This document shows, piece by piece, positions 24,501 through 35,798 of a DNA stretch of 64,000 nucleotides. The DNA lies in contig JAULSN010000005.1 of assembly GCA_033439765.1 (NCBI GenBank), positions 3,053,001 through 3,117,000 on the forward strand. Reading direction: 5' to 3'. This stretch comes from Lasiosphaeria ovina (Eukaryota > Ascomycota > Sordariomycetes > Sordariales > Lasiosphaeriaceae). Made by a program: the position numbers and the translations under genes. The stretch's first letter is position 1, and every line of letters starts with the position of its first letter. The notes under the pieces were generated by a model. The model saw nothing but the letters and a program-made list of their open reading frames with translations, was not told where the DNA came from and ran no database searches.

Positions 24501-27314
24501 CGGGGATCCGACACGAGAAAGACAATTGCGCCGGAAACTGTGCAGCACTTGATTCCAGACCAGGTCGGGAATATGGTTCTGGACAAGCAGCGTAACATAT
24601 GGATCAAGCAGAAGCCGCCAAAGCCGGCGCCAAAACCAGCGGTTTCAACGGCTTCAAGCGGGAACAGGAAGGCTAACTTTCTTCCATCCGAGGCCAGCGA
24701 GGACGACCCGTTTGCCGACATACCCGATTTGACCGTCGACATGACAATCGAGATGCAGAACCTGAGGCTCGCGACGGCGAAGAAGCAGCAATCTTCCCAC
24801 GATGATCCGGTACAGGCCGCCAGTCCGACCAGCCCCTCGAGGCCATCCAACTCGGCCCCCATGTCAAAGTCGGCGCTGCTAGAAGCGTATGCCAGCTCAC
24901 CGCCGGGCCCGCCTCGCCCAGGCCCAAGCAGGGTCGCCAACCAGCCTGTCACTAATTCGAATGCGAAGATAGACGACGGCTCTGTCGAGCACGAGATCAA
25001 GATCGACGAAGGGCGGGTGAGCATCCCCAAGCGACGGAACATGACCATAAGCTTCTCGTCTCCAGTCGCTTCCTTTATTCAAGATGCTCAAGAAGAGGGC
25101 GAGGCGGCCGCCGACGAGCCAAGCGTAGTGGAGCAGGCCGATGATACCTCAAAGAATTTTACACGGGACTCGATAAAACGCGGCCGGCGGGTCGTGTCGG
25201 TCCACACTTCGGCCAGGAATAGCTCTTCGCGGTCGCGCAGCACTTCGCGGGGTCCTGCACGACATCTCTCAGTTAGGGGTCACACCTTTGTGCCCCGCCC
25301 CATCTCCAGGATTGACGAGCGAGAAGAGGAGTCGGTCCTCGACCGGGTACGGAACCGGACCCCTGCTCCCAATATGGAGCTCAGCATCGTCGCCGACAGT
25401 AGTGTCGTCAACCACGACGCCGATGGCGGACGTCAGGCGAGTCTCAGCTTCGTCGTCACAACCCCGGCACGCCGCCGGGATTGCTCTCTTGCCGGGGTCG
25501 ACACGGCCCCCATCATCAGCCAATACGTCGGCACGCTGTCCCTGAGCCCCCTTTCGGAGTTTACGATGCACCAAGGTGAGGAGACAATGCCGCTCGAAGC
25601 CAGCTACATTGTTGGCAACCATCACTTGGTAACGGGCGACCAGTCGAGGCGCGTCATGTCGATGAACACGCGAGACCTGGTGGACAAGCTGGCCGAGGTG
25701 GAGCCCTTTGAGCCGTATTGGGACGATATGCGCGAGCTGGATCTTCGAGATAAACGGCTGGAGAGCCTGCATGCCCTCGACGAATTCTGCGACCATCTAG
25801 AGAGCCTCGACGTCTCTAATAACGACATCCGGAATCTCGTCGGCGTCCCGTCGACAGTGCGGCACCTGAAGATGGTCCACAATCAGCTGTCGAGCCTGAC
25901 GTCCTGGGGCCACCTGATGAACCTGCAGTATGTCGACATTTCGAACAATGGACTCACCAGCCTCTCAGCTTTCCGGGATCTCGTTCATCTACGAAGCCTG
26001 AAGGTGGACAACAACTGCATCACCAGCCTCGAGGGCATCAAGTTCCACAACGGCCTCCAGACGCTCCGGGCCAGGGGAAATGCTATCGAGGAGCTGGATC
26101 TGGATGGCAACAGGCTGCATCGGCTGACGGAACTCGATTTGAAAAACAATGCCATCAAGCGCATCGCCAACCTCGAGCAGCTGCCCGGGCTCAGCTCGCT
26201 CAACCTTGAGGGGAACCTGCTTGAGAGCTTTGCAATCGAGTCGGAGAAGCCACTCGTCTCGCTCAGGCACCTGCGGCTGGACGACAACAGGATCTCGGTT
26301 CTGGACATCAAGCTGCTTCCCCATCTACGGCTCCTGCACGCTGATCGCAATTTTATCAGCCGCATTGCGGGCTTCTCGCGCGCCCGTCGCATCGACAGCC
26401 TGTCGCTGCGCGAGCAGCAGGGCAGTGCAGACGAGTCGACGCCCGCCCTCGACGTTGCGTACCTACTCTCGCGAGCCTATGAAGTCCGCAAGCTGTACCT
26501 GTCGGGGAATTTCCTCGGGGCCGAAGACGGGCCGTCATCGTTTGCGCCCGCCGTCGATTTCCTCAATCTGCAGCTCCTCGAGCTCGCCAACTGCGGCCTA
26601 CAAACGCTGCCCACCGACCTAGGCCTCATGATGCCCAACCTGCGCGTGCTCAACCTCAACCTCAACGCCCTCACCGACCTCGCCCCGCTGCGTTGCATCC
26701 CCCGCCTCAAGCGCCTCTTTGCCTCGGGAAACCGCCTTGCCGACGCCGCCGCCCTCGTCGACACGCTGGCCGCGTTCCCGCACCTGGCCGCCGTCGACGT
26801 CCGCGACAATCCTGTCACGCAGGGCTTCTATGTCCCCGCGCAGATGATGGCCGTGGCTCGCCGTGCCGCCGAGGAGTCTAGCAGCAGCGACGGTGCTACG
26901 TCTGCTTCTACTTCTACTACTGCTGTTGCCGCCGAAGACGACCCCAGCGGCGGCCGCTTCGCACTGCCTGACCAGGACCCCGCGCGCGACCACGCCTATG
27001 CCAGCCGTCTCGACCTCGCAACGCGCATGCGACGCCGCCTCTACGAGCACCTGTTCTGCGCCGCGTGCCGCCGCGTCAAGCGCCTCGACGGCCTCGACCT
27101 GCGCAGGGGCGATGTGGCCGGCTGTAGGGACGCCGTGTGGGCTGCCCTCGCCGAGCAGGGGCTGGTGCGTGCTGGCGCACAGGAGGATGAGGCTGAGGCC
27201 GAGGGCGAGGACGGAGCTATGCTATGCGGTGAACATCAAGGGAATATCAAGAAGATTGATGCCGTCTTGCCTGACGAGAGCGCGAGGTGGCAGGCCGAGG
27301 ACAGCTTTGCTTGA
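21591..27314 (+). CDS. cdc11: Septation initiation network scaffold, Cdc11/SnaD/Nud1 family leucine-rich repeat protein
   Basis: Single exon, 1907 residues. Cdc11 (A. nidulans SnaD, yeast Nud1) sits at the spindle pole body and anchors the septation/mitotic-exit kinase cascade. Seen here: N-terminal NAWLDSLSEDWVSQ (residues 4-17), the hallmark start of filamentous-fungal members; a long disordered Ser-rich region; the block EDDPFADIPDLTVDMTIEMQ (about 1035-1055); and a leucine-rich repeat array at about 1377-1745 with repeats such as LESLDVSNNDIRNL and LRSLKVDNNCITSL, spaced 20-24 residues. A C-terminal cap contains an FCAACRRVKRLDGLDLR segment. Ser/Thr-Pro motifs in the disordered part are potential kinase sites (inference). 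The start codon is in the hallmark block, so it is secure. Confidence 0.9.
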   Translation: MGGNAWLDSLSEDWVSQHGSDTSFQDPDPNPTSKANAKTGHDATTQSPPKTAISRIPRLNNGAKKPQAVGAIDDFNSSYVLSERSVNELVGAGSRRTPSKLSQEIKFHDRGRYSSRSVSAASTSGSVVHNTVHHKSLSTSPTKGQQDTPEWKRRLVDGDLSFGEQRDLFTSAGAVLENIFKPPPPQPSADHRGHGSAQEESYEHHEAARPSQYDVTLPSSPPPYPRDPSTVEIHVDESGHELPQQAERRAPTSMRYRRTEESFEASGDSDLSAPPPESYSQDVSSTEKTAPSPPRHDTLEAESRKASGRSVVRNEDFSPILIERRQASNGKETFGAADLRPDELRKRLEKLRRNQMLLTTDPDALDGPSGAGNNVETTEDFERLGGFINFRRGGRSADGSFRNHGLSSAMNDTSELLPEESLQASTPKQFPSVRIQRWEETEALPADSPDIPRVPNPSPEKKTVAQAQGISGSPLKLFQPYDTFTNQTLLRRLSQFQEGAEDDTPSFFQQEELERPLSLGQGQASRRAADQTRTDGQGDEVRTSSASLNQFGAGRLDGYEFSDEFSYVSNGFSALDGDKENRHPDGDSEQMAAHAPIFDVSHDSSPSEIDDLVVRRLRQKSTSVSSRYSMRGISVDEARRSAKDLYSNGAEVQSTPKQRDSGSDIKRPRTSPSKDPTPKRRRTLHKSDVAYEAMVDAQAVDSVQLSHQQMQSIIGRKRKDARHGDQLEFADADVLAARQLLRPRTPTPGQRPSLQWDRPPLAEIEKSPGRSARHAQPSAPMPLGSVLDADRKPSIKTEDFINEANKIMAMIRSKAGLASGLASVEESDAENGQPQLSPDSDTSYQESTQEPFSRPPSREGRAPVARMSARQEDPELAERLKKYEEASDMGDIISSSMRSVALGQGTLDSISTRPSIFDDDVISDPPNIRISQNPDWQERQLANDGYGLPSHVSSGSSSQSTGRSIPTGSSRGSDTRKTIAPETVQHLIPDQVGNMVLDKQRNIWIKQKPPKPAPKPAVSTASSGNRKANFLPSEASEDDPFADIPDLTVDMTIEMQNLRLATAKKQQSSHDDPVQAASPTSPSRPSNSAPMSKSALLEAYASSPPGPPRPGPSRVANQPVTNSNAKIDDGSVEHEIKIDEGRVSIPKRRNMTISFSSPVASFIQDAQEEGEAAADEPSVVEQADDTSKNFTRDSIKRGRRVVSVHTSARNSSSRSRSTSRGPARHLSVRGHTFVPRPISRIDEREEESVLDRVRNRTPAPNMELSIVADSSVVNHDADGGRQASLSFVVTTPARRRDCSLAGVDTAPIISQYVGTLSLSPLSEFTMHQGEETMPLEASYIVGNHHLVTGDQSRRVMSMNTRDLVDKLAEVEPFEPYWDDMRELDLRDKRLESLHALDEFCDHLESLDVSNNDIRNLVGVPSTVRHLKMVHNQLSSLTSWGHLMNLQYVDISNNGLTSLSAFRDLVHLRSLKVDNNCITSLEGIKFHNGLQTLRARGNAIEELDLDGNRLHRLTELDLKNNAIKRIANLEQLPGLSSLNLEGNLLESFAIESEKPLVSLRHLRLDDNRISVLDIKLLPHLRLLHADRNFISRIAGFSRARRIDSLSLREQQGSADESTPALDVAYLLSRAYEVRKLYLSGNFLGAEDGPSSFAPAVDFLNLQLLELANCGLQTLPTDLGLMMPNLRVLNLNLNALTDLAPLRCIPRLKRLFASGNRLADAAALVDTLAAFPHLAAVDVRDNPVTQGFYVPAQMMAVARRAAEESSSSDGATSASTSTTAVAAEDDPSGGRFALPDQDPARDHAYASRLDLATRMRRRLYEHLFCAACRRVKRLDGLDLRRGDVAGCRDAVWAALAEQGLVRAGAQEDEAEAEGEDGAMLCGEHQGNIKKIDAVLPDESARWQAEDSFA

Positions 27315-29147
27315 TTCTCTTCTTTTCTCTGTTGTGGTTGTTTTGTTTCACGAGTGGCTGAAAGAGTTAAAAGTACAAAGTCTAGGAAACCCGGCTTGAC
27401 ATGTCACGCCATGTCATGCCATTCGGCTGGGATGGGAATGGAAAAACGAGAACGGGGATAGGGGATTAAGGGGTTACATGACGGATCAATGCGTGCAATA
27501 TATGTGTGTGTGTGTGTTCAGGGATGGGCCGGATATCCCGATGGGTTATTACTGACGGACGTACGGACAGATGGATGGGTGGGCGTGTGTGCGGCGGTAT
27601 AGCATTTTTTTTGCATTGATTTCTTTGTTTTCTTCTTTTCTTTTCTCTTCTTGTTAATACTTGGGTGCTGCTTCAGGAGCGGAAGCAGGTAAGTGGGCAG
27701 GCAGGCGGGGGTTAATGTGTGTGTTTGTGGTTGTAGTTGAGTTGGGCCGGGCGTTTTTGCTGCTTTTTTCGTTTTCTGGTATCGGCATGCATGCAGATGA
27801 TAGTTATGGGATCAATTAATGACGATTGTTACGGGTGTAGCCTGCTTGGTATTGCTTATTGTTATTATTGCCCTGTTTCTTGGACCTAGAAAGTACTGAA
27901 CAATTGTAGACGTACCTATATTTGTTTGTTTTAGTTTCTACTCTTGTCCCTTTCCTTTTTCTCTGTTGTTGTGGGTGAAGTGAGTGACGCCCGAGAGAGT
28001 GCATCCATACTCCCTACGGGATTTATTAGTGACAGTATAAGCAAACGTACCCATCGTGCTGGCCTGTTATGAAAAGGAAATATGGGTTGAGTGATGGATT
28101 TTGCGGAAAAAAACATGTCCTATAATATCTCTCTTTTCCCCCTCCTTGTTTTCCCAAGACTATCCCTCCCTCCTTCTCTTGTATTACTCATCCCGGTGTT
28201 TCTCCATGCCACACTCCTGATCCATAGCCGTCTACTTTCCAACCATCACTGTCTTCCCTTGTCCCCAGCTTCCTCGGGAGCGTGCGTAGAGGGGGATAGA
28301 TGGCTTTCACCCCCCGAGTCGGGTTTGGCATATTCTAAGAAAAACCGTATCGTTTTCGCGAGAAGATACCAAGGAACACACAGAGAGCTCGGTGCCGGTT
28401 GTGATCCTATTCACTGCGAAAGATAGGATGGAGTGCCGTATGTTCTTCTTCTCTTCAACAGCCTCCACAGTATTATGTTACTATGGTGACAGGAAAGGGA
28501 TGTCATGGCATGCTTCATACGGACGAGTAAGTGAATTACTTAGTCGTTGACTGACGGGAACATAGTCGGGGCTCGTTTAGAGACTCTAGCAAGTGTCGAT
28601 AGATTAAGGTGCAGTCCCCCTGTCATCTGCTGGCCACTTTCGTCTTCCCCCTCCCTCCCTAAATCTCTCCTCTTTTCACTCCCTATCACGGTAGTTGAAG
28701 ATGTACCTTCCTCGGACACAGCCCAAGAATATACTTCTCAGCGCGGACAACAGCGAAGGCTTCAATACACACACTACAATATTCCATATAGATTCAGGTC
28801 CAGTACACGAGATGTCTTGTCAGAAATCTTGACCAGTCGCGACTCACCTCATCAAGTTGCCACAGTACCTACCTAGGCCACGCCCGCCCGAGACGAGATC
28901 CTGAGCCGTAGGCTGTGGTCGTCATTACTCCCAAGGGTGAAAAGGGCCATGTCACAGGCGCCAGAACTGCAAGAACCAGCCCACCCGTGATTTGCCCCCA
29001 ACATCGCGGCTCGCTCTTCAGGGGCGGCATCAACAAATCGACGACACTAGAGTGTGTGGCGCACCACCTTCCATCACCACATTTAATCAAGTTACTGCGG
29101 GCAAGTTGGCAGCTGTGAACCCACACAGGCCGCATGCTTCACACATC

Positions 29148-29151
<4 letters not shown>

Positions 29152-29201
<50 letters not shown>
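29152..29201. repeat. (TC)25 dinucleotide microsatellite
   Basis: Perfect alternation of T and C over about 50 bases. Confidence 0.97.
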
Positions 29202-29204
<3 letters not shown>

Positions 29205-29716
29205 ACTAGCTAATTCATCAGCACTGCTCTGATAGCTGCTCTCCGCTCAGCTCGCTCACAGCAACATAACACAACAGCCAAACAGTCCACAAGGCCTTGC
29301 AAAATAAAGGGGGGTGGTTTACACGGGGCACGCACTAGTAGAATCAAAAAAGGGGGGCGGGAGCCACAGGACCAAGGGCGCCGGGGCTAGCTTGACAGGA
29401 GGCAGACAGACAGGCAGACCGAGAGAGAGAGAAGAGGCTCGTGTGTGGGGACGGGCCGGGCAGCGAGCGAGAAACCCGCTGCTGCGGAGGTGGGAAGCCG
29501 ACGTCAAAGGACCCCGAGCGCCGGATTAGGGGATTAGGTAAAGGGGGAGCGTCAGTCCACTCAGCCCACCTTTGGAGAACAAAGGACGGCGGATTAATCG
29601 GCAGAGAGGGGGGGAAGCGGGACGCACGGAAGCTTGGAAAACGGCTGTTTCTCGTTTCCTGGTTTTTCATTGTTATTTTCCATTACTCGCTGCTGCCTAT
29701 CTGTTCTAGTAGCAAC

Positions 29717-29739
29717 GGGGGGGGGGGGGGGGGGGGGGG
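29717..29739. repeat. Poly-G tract of 23 bases
   Basis: An uninterrupted run of G followed by GGGGGAT copies. It is a possible site of assembly or sequencing length error and has G-quadruplex potential. Confidence 0.95.
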
Positions 29740-31945
29740 ATAGGGGGATAGGGGGTGGTGTAGAGGGCACATAGACAAAACAAGACACGATTTGAGTGAG
29801 CGCTTGGTAGTGTAGCACTGGAGTAGACGGCAGCAACCTTGACTCCCTTACCTACGTAGCTGTGTGTTCATTCCTTTCCCGTCCACCTACATACATATCG
29901 ACGCACAGACGGCATGCTCGTTGCGTTCCGTTGCGTCCGCGCAGTAGTGTAGTACCTACGTAGCAGTGTACACGCAGCATATAGCGTAGTTTCTGTCCGG
30001 GAGGAGGGTAGGTAGGTAGGGTAGCGGGGAGGCAAGATATGCATCACTCTATTCTTCCTACCTGCATACCCTGTGTATGGACCTCCTTGTCCAGCGATCT
30101 TGTCCCCTCCGAGGTTTTGCTTCGGGGGTTGAGAGAGACAGCAGGCGAGAGGACGCGAGACGCGAGAGCCCGAAGCCCGAAAGCAGCCGGTGAGACTAGA
30201 GAGAGCGATGAGACGAGACAAAAGATAGACTTCTTTTTTTTTGCGCTGTCGTGCGATGGTGGATGGCTCGAACAAAAGGAAAAGTGGGAAGACGGGAACA
30301 TGGGAGCAAGGAGGAGGAGAAGGTGACGGGAGAGAGGGGAAAGGGAAGGGAGATCGACGCTGTCGCTCTGGTTGGGTGGACCGACCGGGACAAGCTCCCC
30401 GCACAGCCTTGTGGTGTGAGTCCTTGGCCGGGATTGGAGGGACATTGCAGTGCTTGCATCATCATCATGAGAGCATCGGTGGCGACTTGTTGGAGAGGGG
30501 GGCAATATCTTGGTAGGCAACAAGCAAGCAGGCGGGTATGCAATGTACGCCTTTTTTTTGTTTTTTTTTGTTTTTGGTCTTTTTTGTTACGTATGTATGT
30601 GCTAGCTAGCCGTCGGTAGGCTTGAGTCTAGTCTGTTCTCGATACGATTTGTGTGTAGAGGTGTGAGTGGGTGTCTTGGGTGTGGTGGTGGTTTGGTTCC
30701 CCCTATTTTTTTGGGGAAAGAAAGAGGAGGGCCGCTAAGTTGACGCAGCGTTGCCAAGAATATTGAGACAGGGTTCCTTCCCAGCGCCAAGGCCGCGTCC
30801 TGCACGTCTGCTTGGCTGGTTCAGGCTGGGGAAGGGCCCTGTCGCTGAAACCAAAACCGTCCATCTGTCTGCACGACCACTTTGTTTCCTTTAGCCTTGA
30901 CCATCAAGACTACATGTAGACTACTGCACTTGGCGATGTCGAGTGTAAGATTCCTTTGTCTCTGCCAATGTCTTGGTTACCCATGTCCGTGCTATGTTGG
31001 TTAACGGCATATGCTTCAGGAAGACATCGCGAGTCGCCTGCCAGCTCGAAGCCAGTATAGTGTACTGTAGTGTACAAACATCATGGGGAGCTTCATATGT
31101 ATGCACGGTACAATGCAATATTGATGGGCTGACACCAGGACCGCGACCCTCTATTTGTCGTCTCTGATAACTCGATGCAAATTGCAAAGGCGAGGCTCGC
31201 TTCAGCATCCACCATTGGGACAATGAAGGTGCTTCTCCAAAAAAACAAAAAAAGGAGGCTCCGAGGGGAACGAACAACCAAACCTTATCTGCACGATATT
31301 ATCACACCACCCCCTTCCAACAAAAAAACCACAGGGCACAGACTGGAAATAGAATAAGAAACCAGATACGTAGATAGTGCGGCCGAGTTCCGAGACCAAA
31401 TCTGGCCTATCTCTTGGCGTGCCGAGATATGCACCGGACAAACCACCAACACAAAGTCCCAGCAAAACGGGCGCGCGAGACAGAGAGCCGGATCCCCGAA
31501 AACGCCAAACGTACCTCCCATACCTCAGATAGTTCAAAGTGATCGGGTGCGGCAGCTGAAAGGGCTGGGCGGCTAGGCCTTGGAAGAGCCGTCTGTGTGT
31601 TCCGCCGTTGTGGGATCTTGCCCGGGAAAGGGAAAAAAAACGAACGTAAAAAAGAAACATGCATATAGAGAAGGCTGACGCGGTGGCAAAAAGAGCATCG
31701 TTCCAGAGAACACGCCCAAATAGAGTCGCTGCATTTGCATTTGTCATGGGGGATCATGTTTCAGCTCTCAGACTGTCTCTTTCTTGGGAGAGAGAACGAG
31801 AGAAGGCTTGGGATGGATATCGCAATATTGGCGTTTCACTGTCACCCATCCATCCACGGACGACGAGGCTACCTCGTAGAGCTTTCTGACTCGACCGGGT
31901 GGGTGATCAGACGTGCAGTTGGGGTTTTGCTTCTTGTCTTGGTCT

Positions 31946-31948
<3 letters not shown>

Positions 31949-31978
<30 letters not shown>
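31949..31978. repeat. (AG)15 dinucleotide microsatellite
   Basis: Perfect AG alternation; a GATA tetranucleotide run follows within 40 bases. Confidence 0.95.
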
Positions 31979-31979
<1 letters not shown>

Positions 31980-32015
31980 CCATACCATCCATCACACACA
32001 TGTGCGCATGCACGC

Positions 32016-32037
32016 ATAGATAGATAGATAGATAGAT
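32016..32037. repeat. (TAGA)5 tetranucleotide microsatellite
   Basis: About five consecutive units immediately 3' of the AG run. Confidence 0.9.
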
Positions 32038-33076
32038 GTACACACCCACGCCATGTCTGTCTCGCTTGCTTTCTTTTTTTCGTTTCTGTTTCGCGGGCGG
32101 GCGGGCGTAATAAGTCCGAGATACGGAGTAAGTTGACAGGACAGAAAACAAGGCTGGCATGTTGTGGGTCGGGTGATCTCCGCGCTCCTGTCCACATTTT
32201 CACAATATACGAGCAAGACAGGATATTGAGACATCCGCGAGAGAAGAGGTTGTAGCTGATACGAACACGACGTTCGAGATGGGGATCCCCGGCGAGGAAA
32301 GGGGGAGAGGGGAAAGGAGGTTGCTGAAGGGGGTTGAGTTTATCTTGCGTAATGTAGCCAGCCAGCTTGAACTTGCAAGAGGGTGAGGAGGGCCCGTGGG
32401 GAGATGTGACCGAGACTGTCGTGATAGATGATGGTGTGGGTGTGGCTGGCTCACTTTGTTGGTATTCTCCTTTTCTTTCTTCCTGGACAGCGTAGAAATG
32501 CACTTTATACAACCAGTCCACAAATATTCAACGACCTTTAAACGTGCTCTTAGTGCTGTACCGAGCACTGGCTAGCTAGCAGCTCTTTACAGCCTGGAGC
32601 AAACCGGTTCAACGCCATGTATGTACCGAGTCCCCTCTAACCGAGAATGACTTCCAAGGCCAAGCCAAGGGACAGAACCAGGGAAAGCAAAGCAAGAACC
32701 CCAATGCTAGGTGTGGAGGAAGGTCTCGTAGACACTGCTAATGTTGTCTCAAAGTCTATCAGACCAGGGAAGCTTCCCCCCCCTCCCCCCTAAAAAAAAC
32801 AAAAAAACAAAAAAACAAAGATAAGATGGCGTAAGAGCAAGGATGATGGAAGCCATCCGAGGATATATTAACACAATAAGCTGTCCAACTACGGAGGTAG
32901 CAAGTCGTACGGAAATAACGACGTCAAAAGATAGCGAGCGCACACAACCACACCCTCACCTCTTATCGCCACAAACACAGCCGCGGAGGGCTTATCGACG
33001 AACACTCTACTGCACAGCAATGTAAGCTCTCTGCCCGGAAGGTGCGGGTTTCGTTTCGCGGCGAGTGTGATGATTG

Positions 33077-33082
<6 letters not shown>

Positions 33083-33115
<33 letters not shown>
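33083..33115. repeat. (GT)16 dinucleotide microsatellite
   Basis: Perfect GT alternation, a potential Z-DNA tract. Confidence 0.95.
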
Positions 33116-33117
<2 letters not shown>

Positions 33118-35762
33118 CAATGTATCCCGTGGTGTGTGATTGGTGTGGGTGGTATTTTGGCCGGGTGGGAAATAGAGGTTGGTTGCTATCTCAGCAACAA
33201 CCAGAAAAGTTGGCGATCACATGTTGAGACATGTGGTCAGAGGGGTGATCTCGAATGACGAAGGCTGGGTGGGTACTCGATAAAGGGGGGGGGACGGGGG
33301 GCTGTGTCCGAAGGATAGCCGGACAGACAGGCACAACACCCTTTTTCCGGTCAAAAACACTCGATATGCTTGGGACAGCCTCGCATGAGGCCAGCCGGGC
33401 CAGCCGCCCACTAGGCGTCTGGTATTGTGAGATGACGTGCATGTGGCACTCCGAGCAAATGAGCGAGCACCCCGTCTCCTTGGTGCTGGGCATTTCACTC
33501 TTACCCATTCTTATCCGTCCCACTTACTTGGTGTTCCTTGCCAGCAGTCCTCGGCTCTGATTGGCAGCCACAGGACGGGACAGAGGGAGCCCGGATTTTT
33601 CAGCACCAAAAAGACGGAAGAAGGCCTTGGAAAAGAAAGCCACTTTTCCAAAGTTCGACGGGGAACGAGGTTGCATCGTGTCGAGTGATTCCGTCTGTGT
33701 GAACCAAAGGAGAGAGGGTACGGCGCGCGGGAGGCACCAAGGCCAATCAGTTGAGGGCTGGCCGTGATGGTTTGGCTCCTTTGGGTAAGCTGGAAAGCCG
33801 CGAAAGCCAGCTGCATGGACATGGCACCACCAAATCGGTGTGATTCCCTTGGACAGAGGTGCCCACACATCCCTCTCGCCTTGCCGCCTTGCCGCCTTGA
33901 TTTTGTCGATTGTTGATCTTGCTGTTATTCTTATTGCGAACACGAGTATCTGCGAAGTAAGTAGACTCTACCTTGGAGCCTCGGCCTTTCCCGAGCTTAG
34001 ATGTCCAACTACCCGAAGTAAGTCAAGTACGTACTGGGTGAGCAAGTGAGTGGGGTGGCCAGGTGGCTTATTAGACCGACCGACCTGATCGAGGAAGAAA
34101 AGAACAAGGCGCCGCCGTTCCGGCTCACGCACTTCGGAGCCCGTGAAAGGACTCGCGAGGCATGATGGCTGCTGTGGCCCACGCTCCCGGCTCCCGAGCG
34201 AGTTTCGGCGGCTAATACGTGTAGAATTATGGCAGCAGAAGCAACAGCCATCCCATTCCATCCTTCCTCGGACAGTGAAGGCAAGACACGGCTCAAGATT
34301 ACTGAAGGGATTGGTGTAACGACATGGAAGGAACCGGAACGCTGGACGACGCAGGACCCCTGGGTCGTCACAGGCCGCTTCTCTGGGCCTTCCATTCTCC
34401 GTATTCCGCTAGGTAGGCCGTGTATATACATACCTTACTGCGGGTAACCTTCCTTCCCAAAGACTGTCTCTTACTCGGTAGTGTAGATATCGCTTTACTG
34501 AGGTGGAGGAGAGGACAAGTCTTTGAAGGTCCCTGGTCAAAGCCGTCGCATTTGGCTTGGCTGGGTTATTGTCGACGTGCATGACAATGGCACAAGGTGT
34601 TTAAACTTTTCTAACGCCACCATACCCGTCTCACCGAGGAAAAAAAGGAGGAAAACAACAGACGTTCGCGTATGCGCGTATGTCCCAAGGGGAAAGGCAG
34701 GCATCCGAGTCGCGATATCAAACCGAGATGAGAAAAGCGGGAGAACCTTGTTGCCCCGCACGCCCCAATAATCCGAAGCCAATATGGCGCCGAGTGGTTC
34801 GCACCTCCTCAAGCTGGAGTTGGAGTCGGAGTTGGCAGAGTGTCTTCTGTCGTTTCTTACTCCGTACGCTACTTACCGTAACATGACCTGTCACTTTTCT
34901 TCTCATTGCATCCGTGCATGTGGGCCAAGGAAGGAGACGAGACCTGAGACCCCGCGGGCGCAAGAGCCACCTCCAATAAGACCGCCCTCGCTGTGGTGCT
35001 AGGTCGCCGTTCTGATTGGACGCGGCGCTGCTCGAGCTTGGCATTTGAGCTAGGGCGGGGTCTGAGCGCGCTCTTGCGTCCCCAAGGCCAAGGAGGGGTA
35101 GCCATGGTGGATTCCACCCGCGCGAGAGTCGGACAATGATAATTTCATGATCTCGTTGGCTCCGGCTTTGCTGATCCTCGCGCTGCACTGCGCTGCGAAT
35201 ACTGTACCCATCTCTTTTAGATAAATAAATAACTGCACTGTACCGAGTACGTACTGCGCAAAACACTGCGCTGATGCATCGTGTAACATCGATGCATGTT
35301 GGATGGATATTGCATCGCCGAGAGCGAATCAATGTGTCGATGAGGTTGGCGACGACATGCACGGAGACGAAGCAGACCGGTCAAGGCACAGGCCCGCCGA
35401 CATCACAGTCGCGAGGCCGGTGTCAGACCAGAACCTCGAGGGTCCGGTCGGAAGGGGGCGTGGCCAATCTGGTGAAGATCCCAGCTGTCGATTCTGGGGT
35501 AGCGGTATCCGTAGGTAGGTAGGAGAAAACATCCCGTCAGCCAGTTCGCCGTCCGTGGGAGCACCACTGGACGGTTTGATCCACGAGTGCCACAAGGATT
35601 GATTGGGTTGGGTGCACTGGGGACCGATCCACGCTGCATTTCCGCTGCGATTCTAGTCGCCTTGCCCGTCAGCTGATCACTAGACAGGCTAGGGGTTAAA
35701 ACGATGTCGGCGGGAGATCCGGGGACGAAACAGGCGCGCAGTCAGTCACCCAGCCCCAGTGA

Positions 35763-35798
35763 CCACAACCACAACCACAACCACAACCACAACCACAG
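35763..35798. repeat. (CCACAA)6 hexanucleotide repeat
   Basis: Six consecutive units in the gene-poor interval, with no coding frame attached. Confidence 0.92.

Noticed and set aside
31202..31747. 181-codon minus frame in the gene-poor interval
   Set aside because: Starts at no credible ATG and reads as low-complexity translation of simple sequence.
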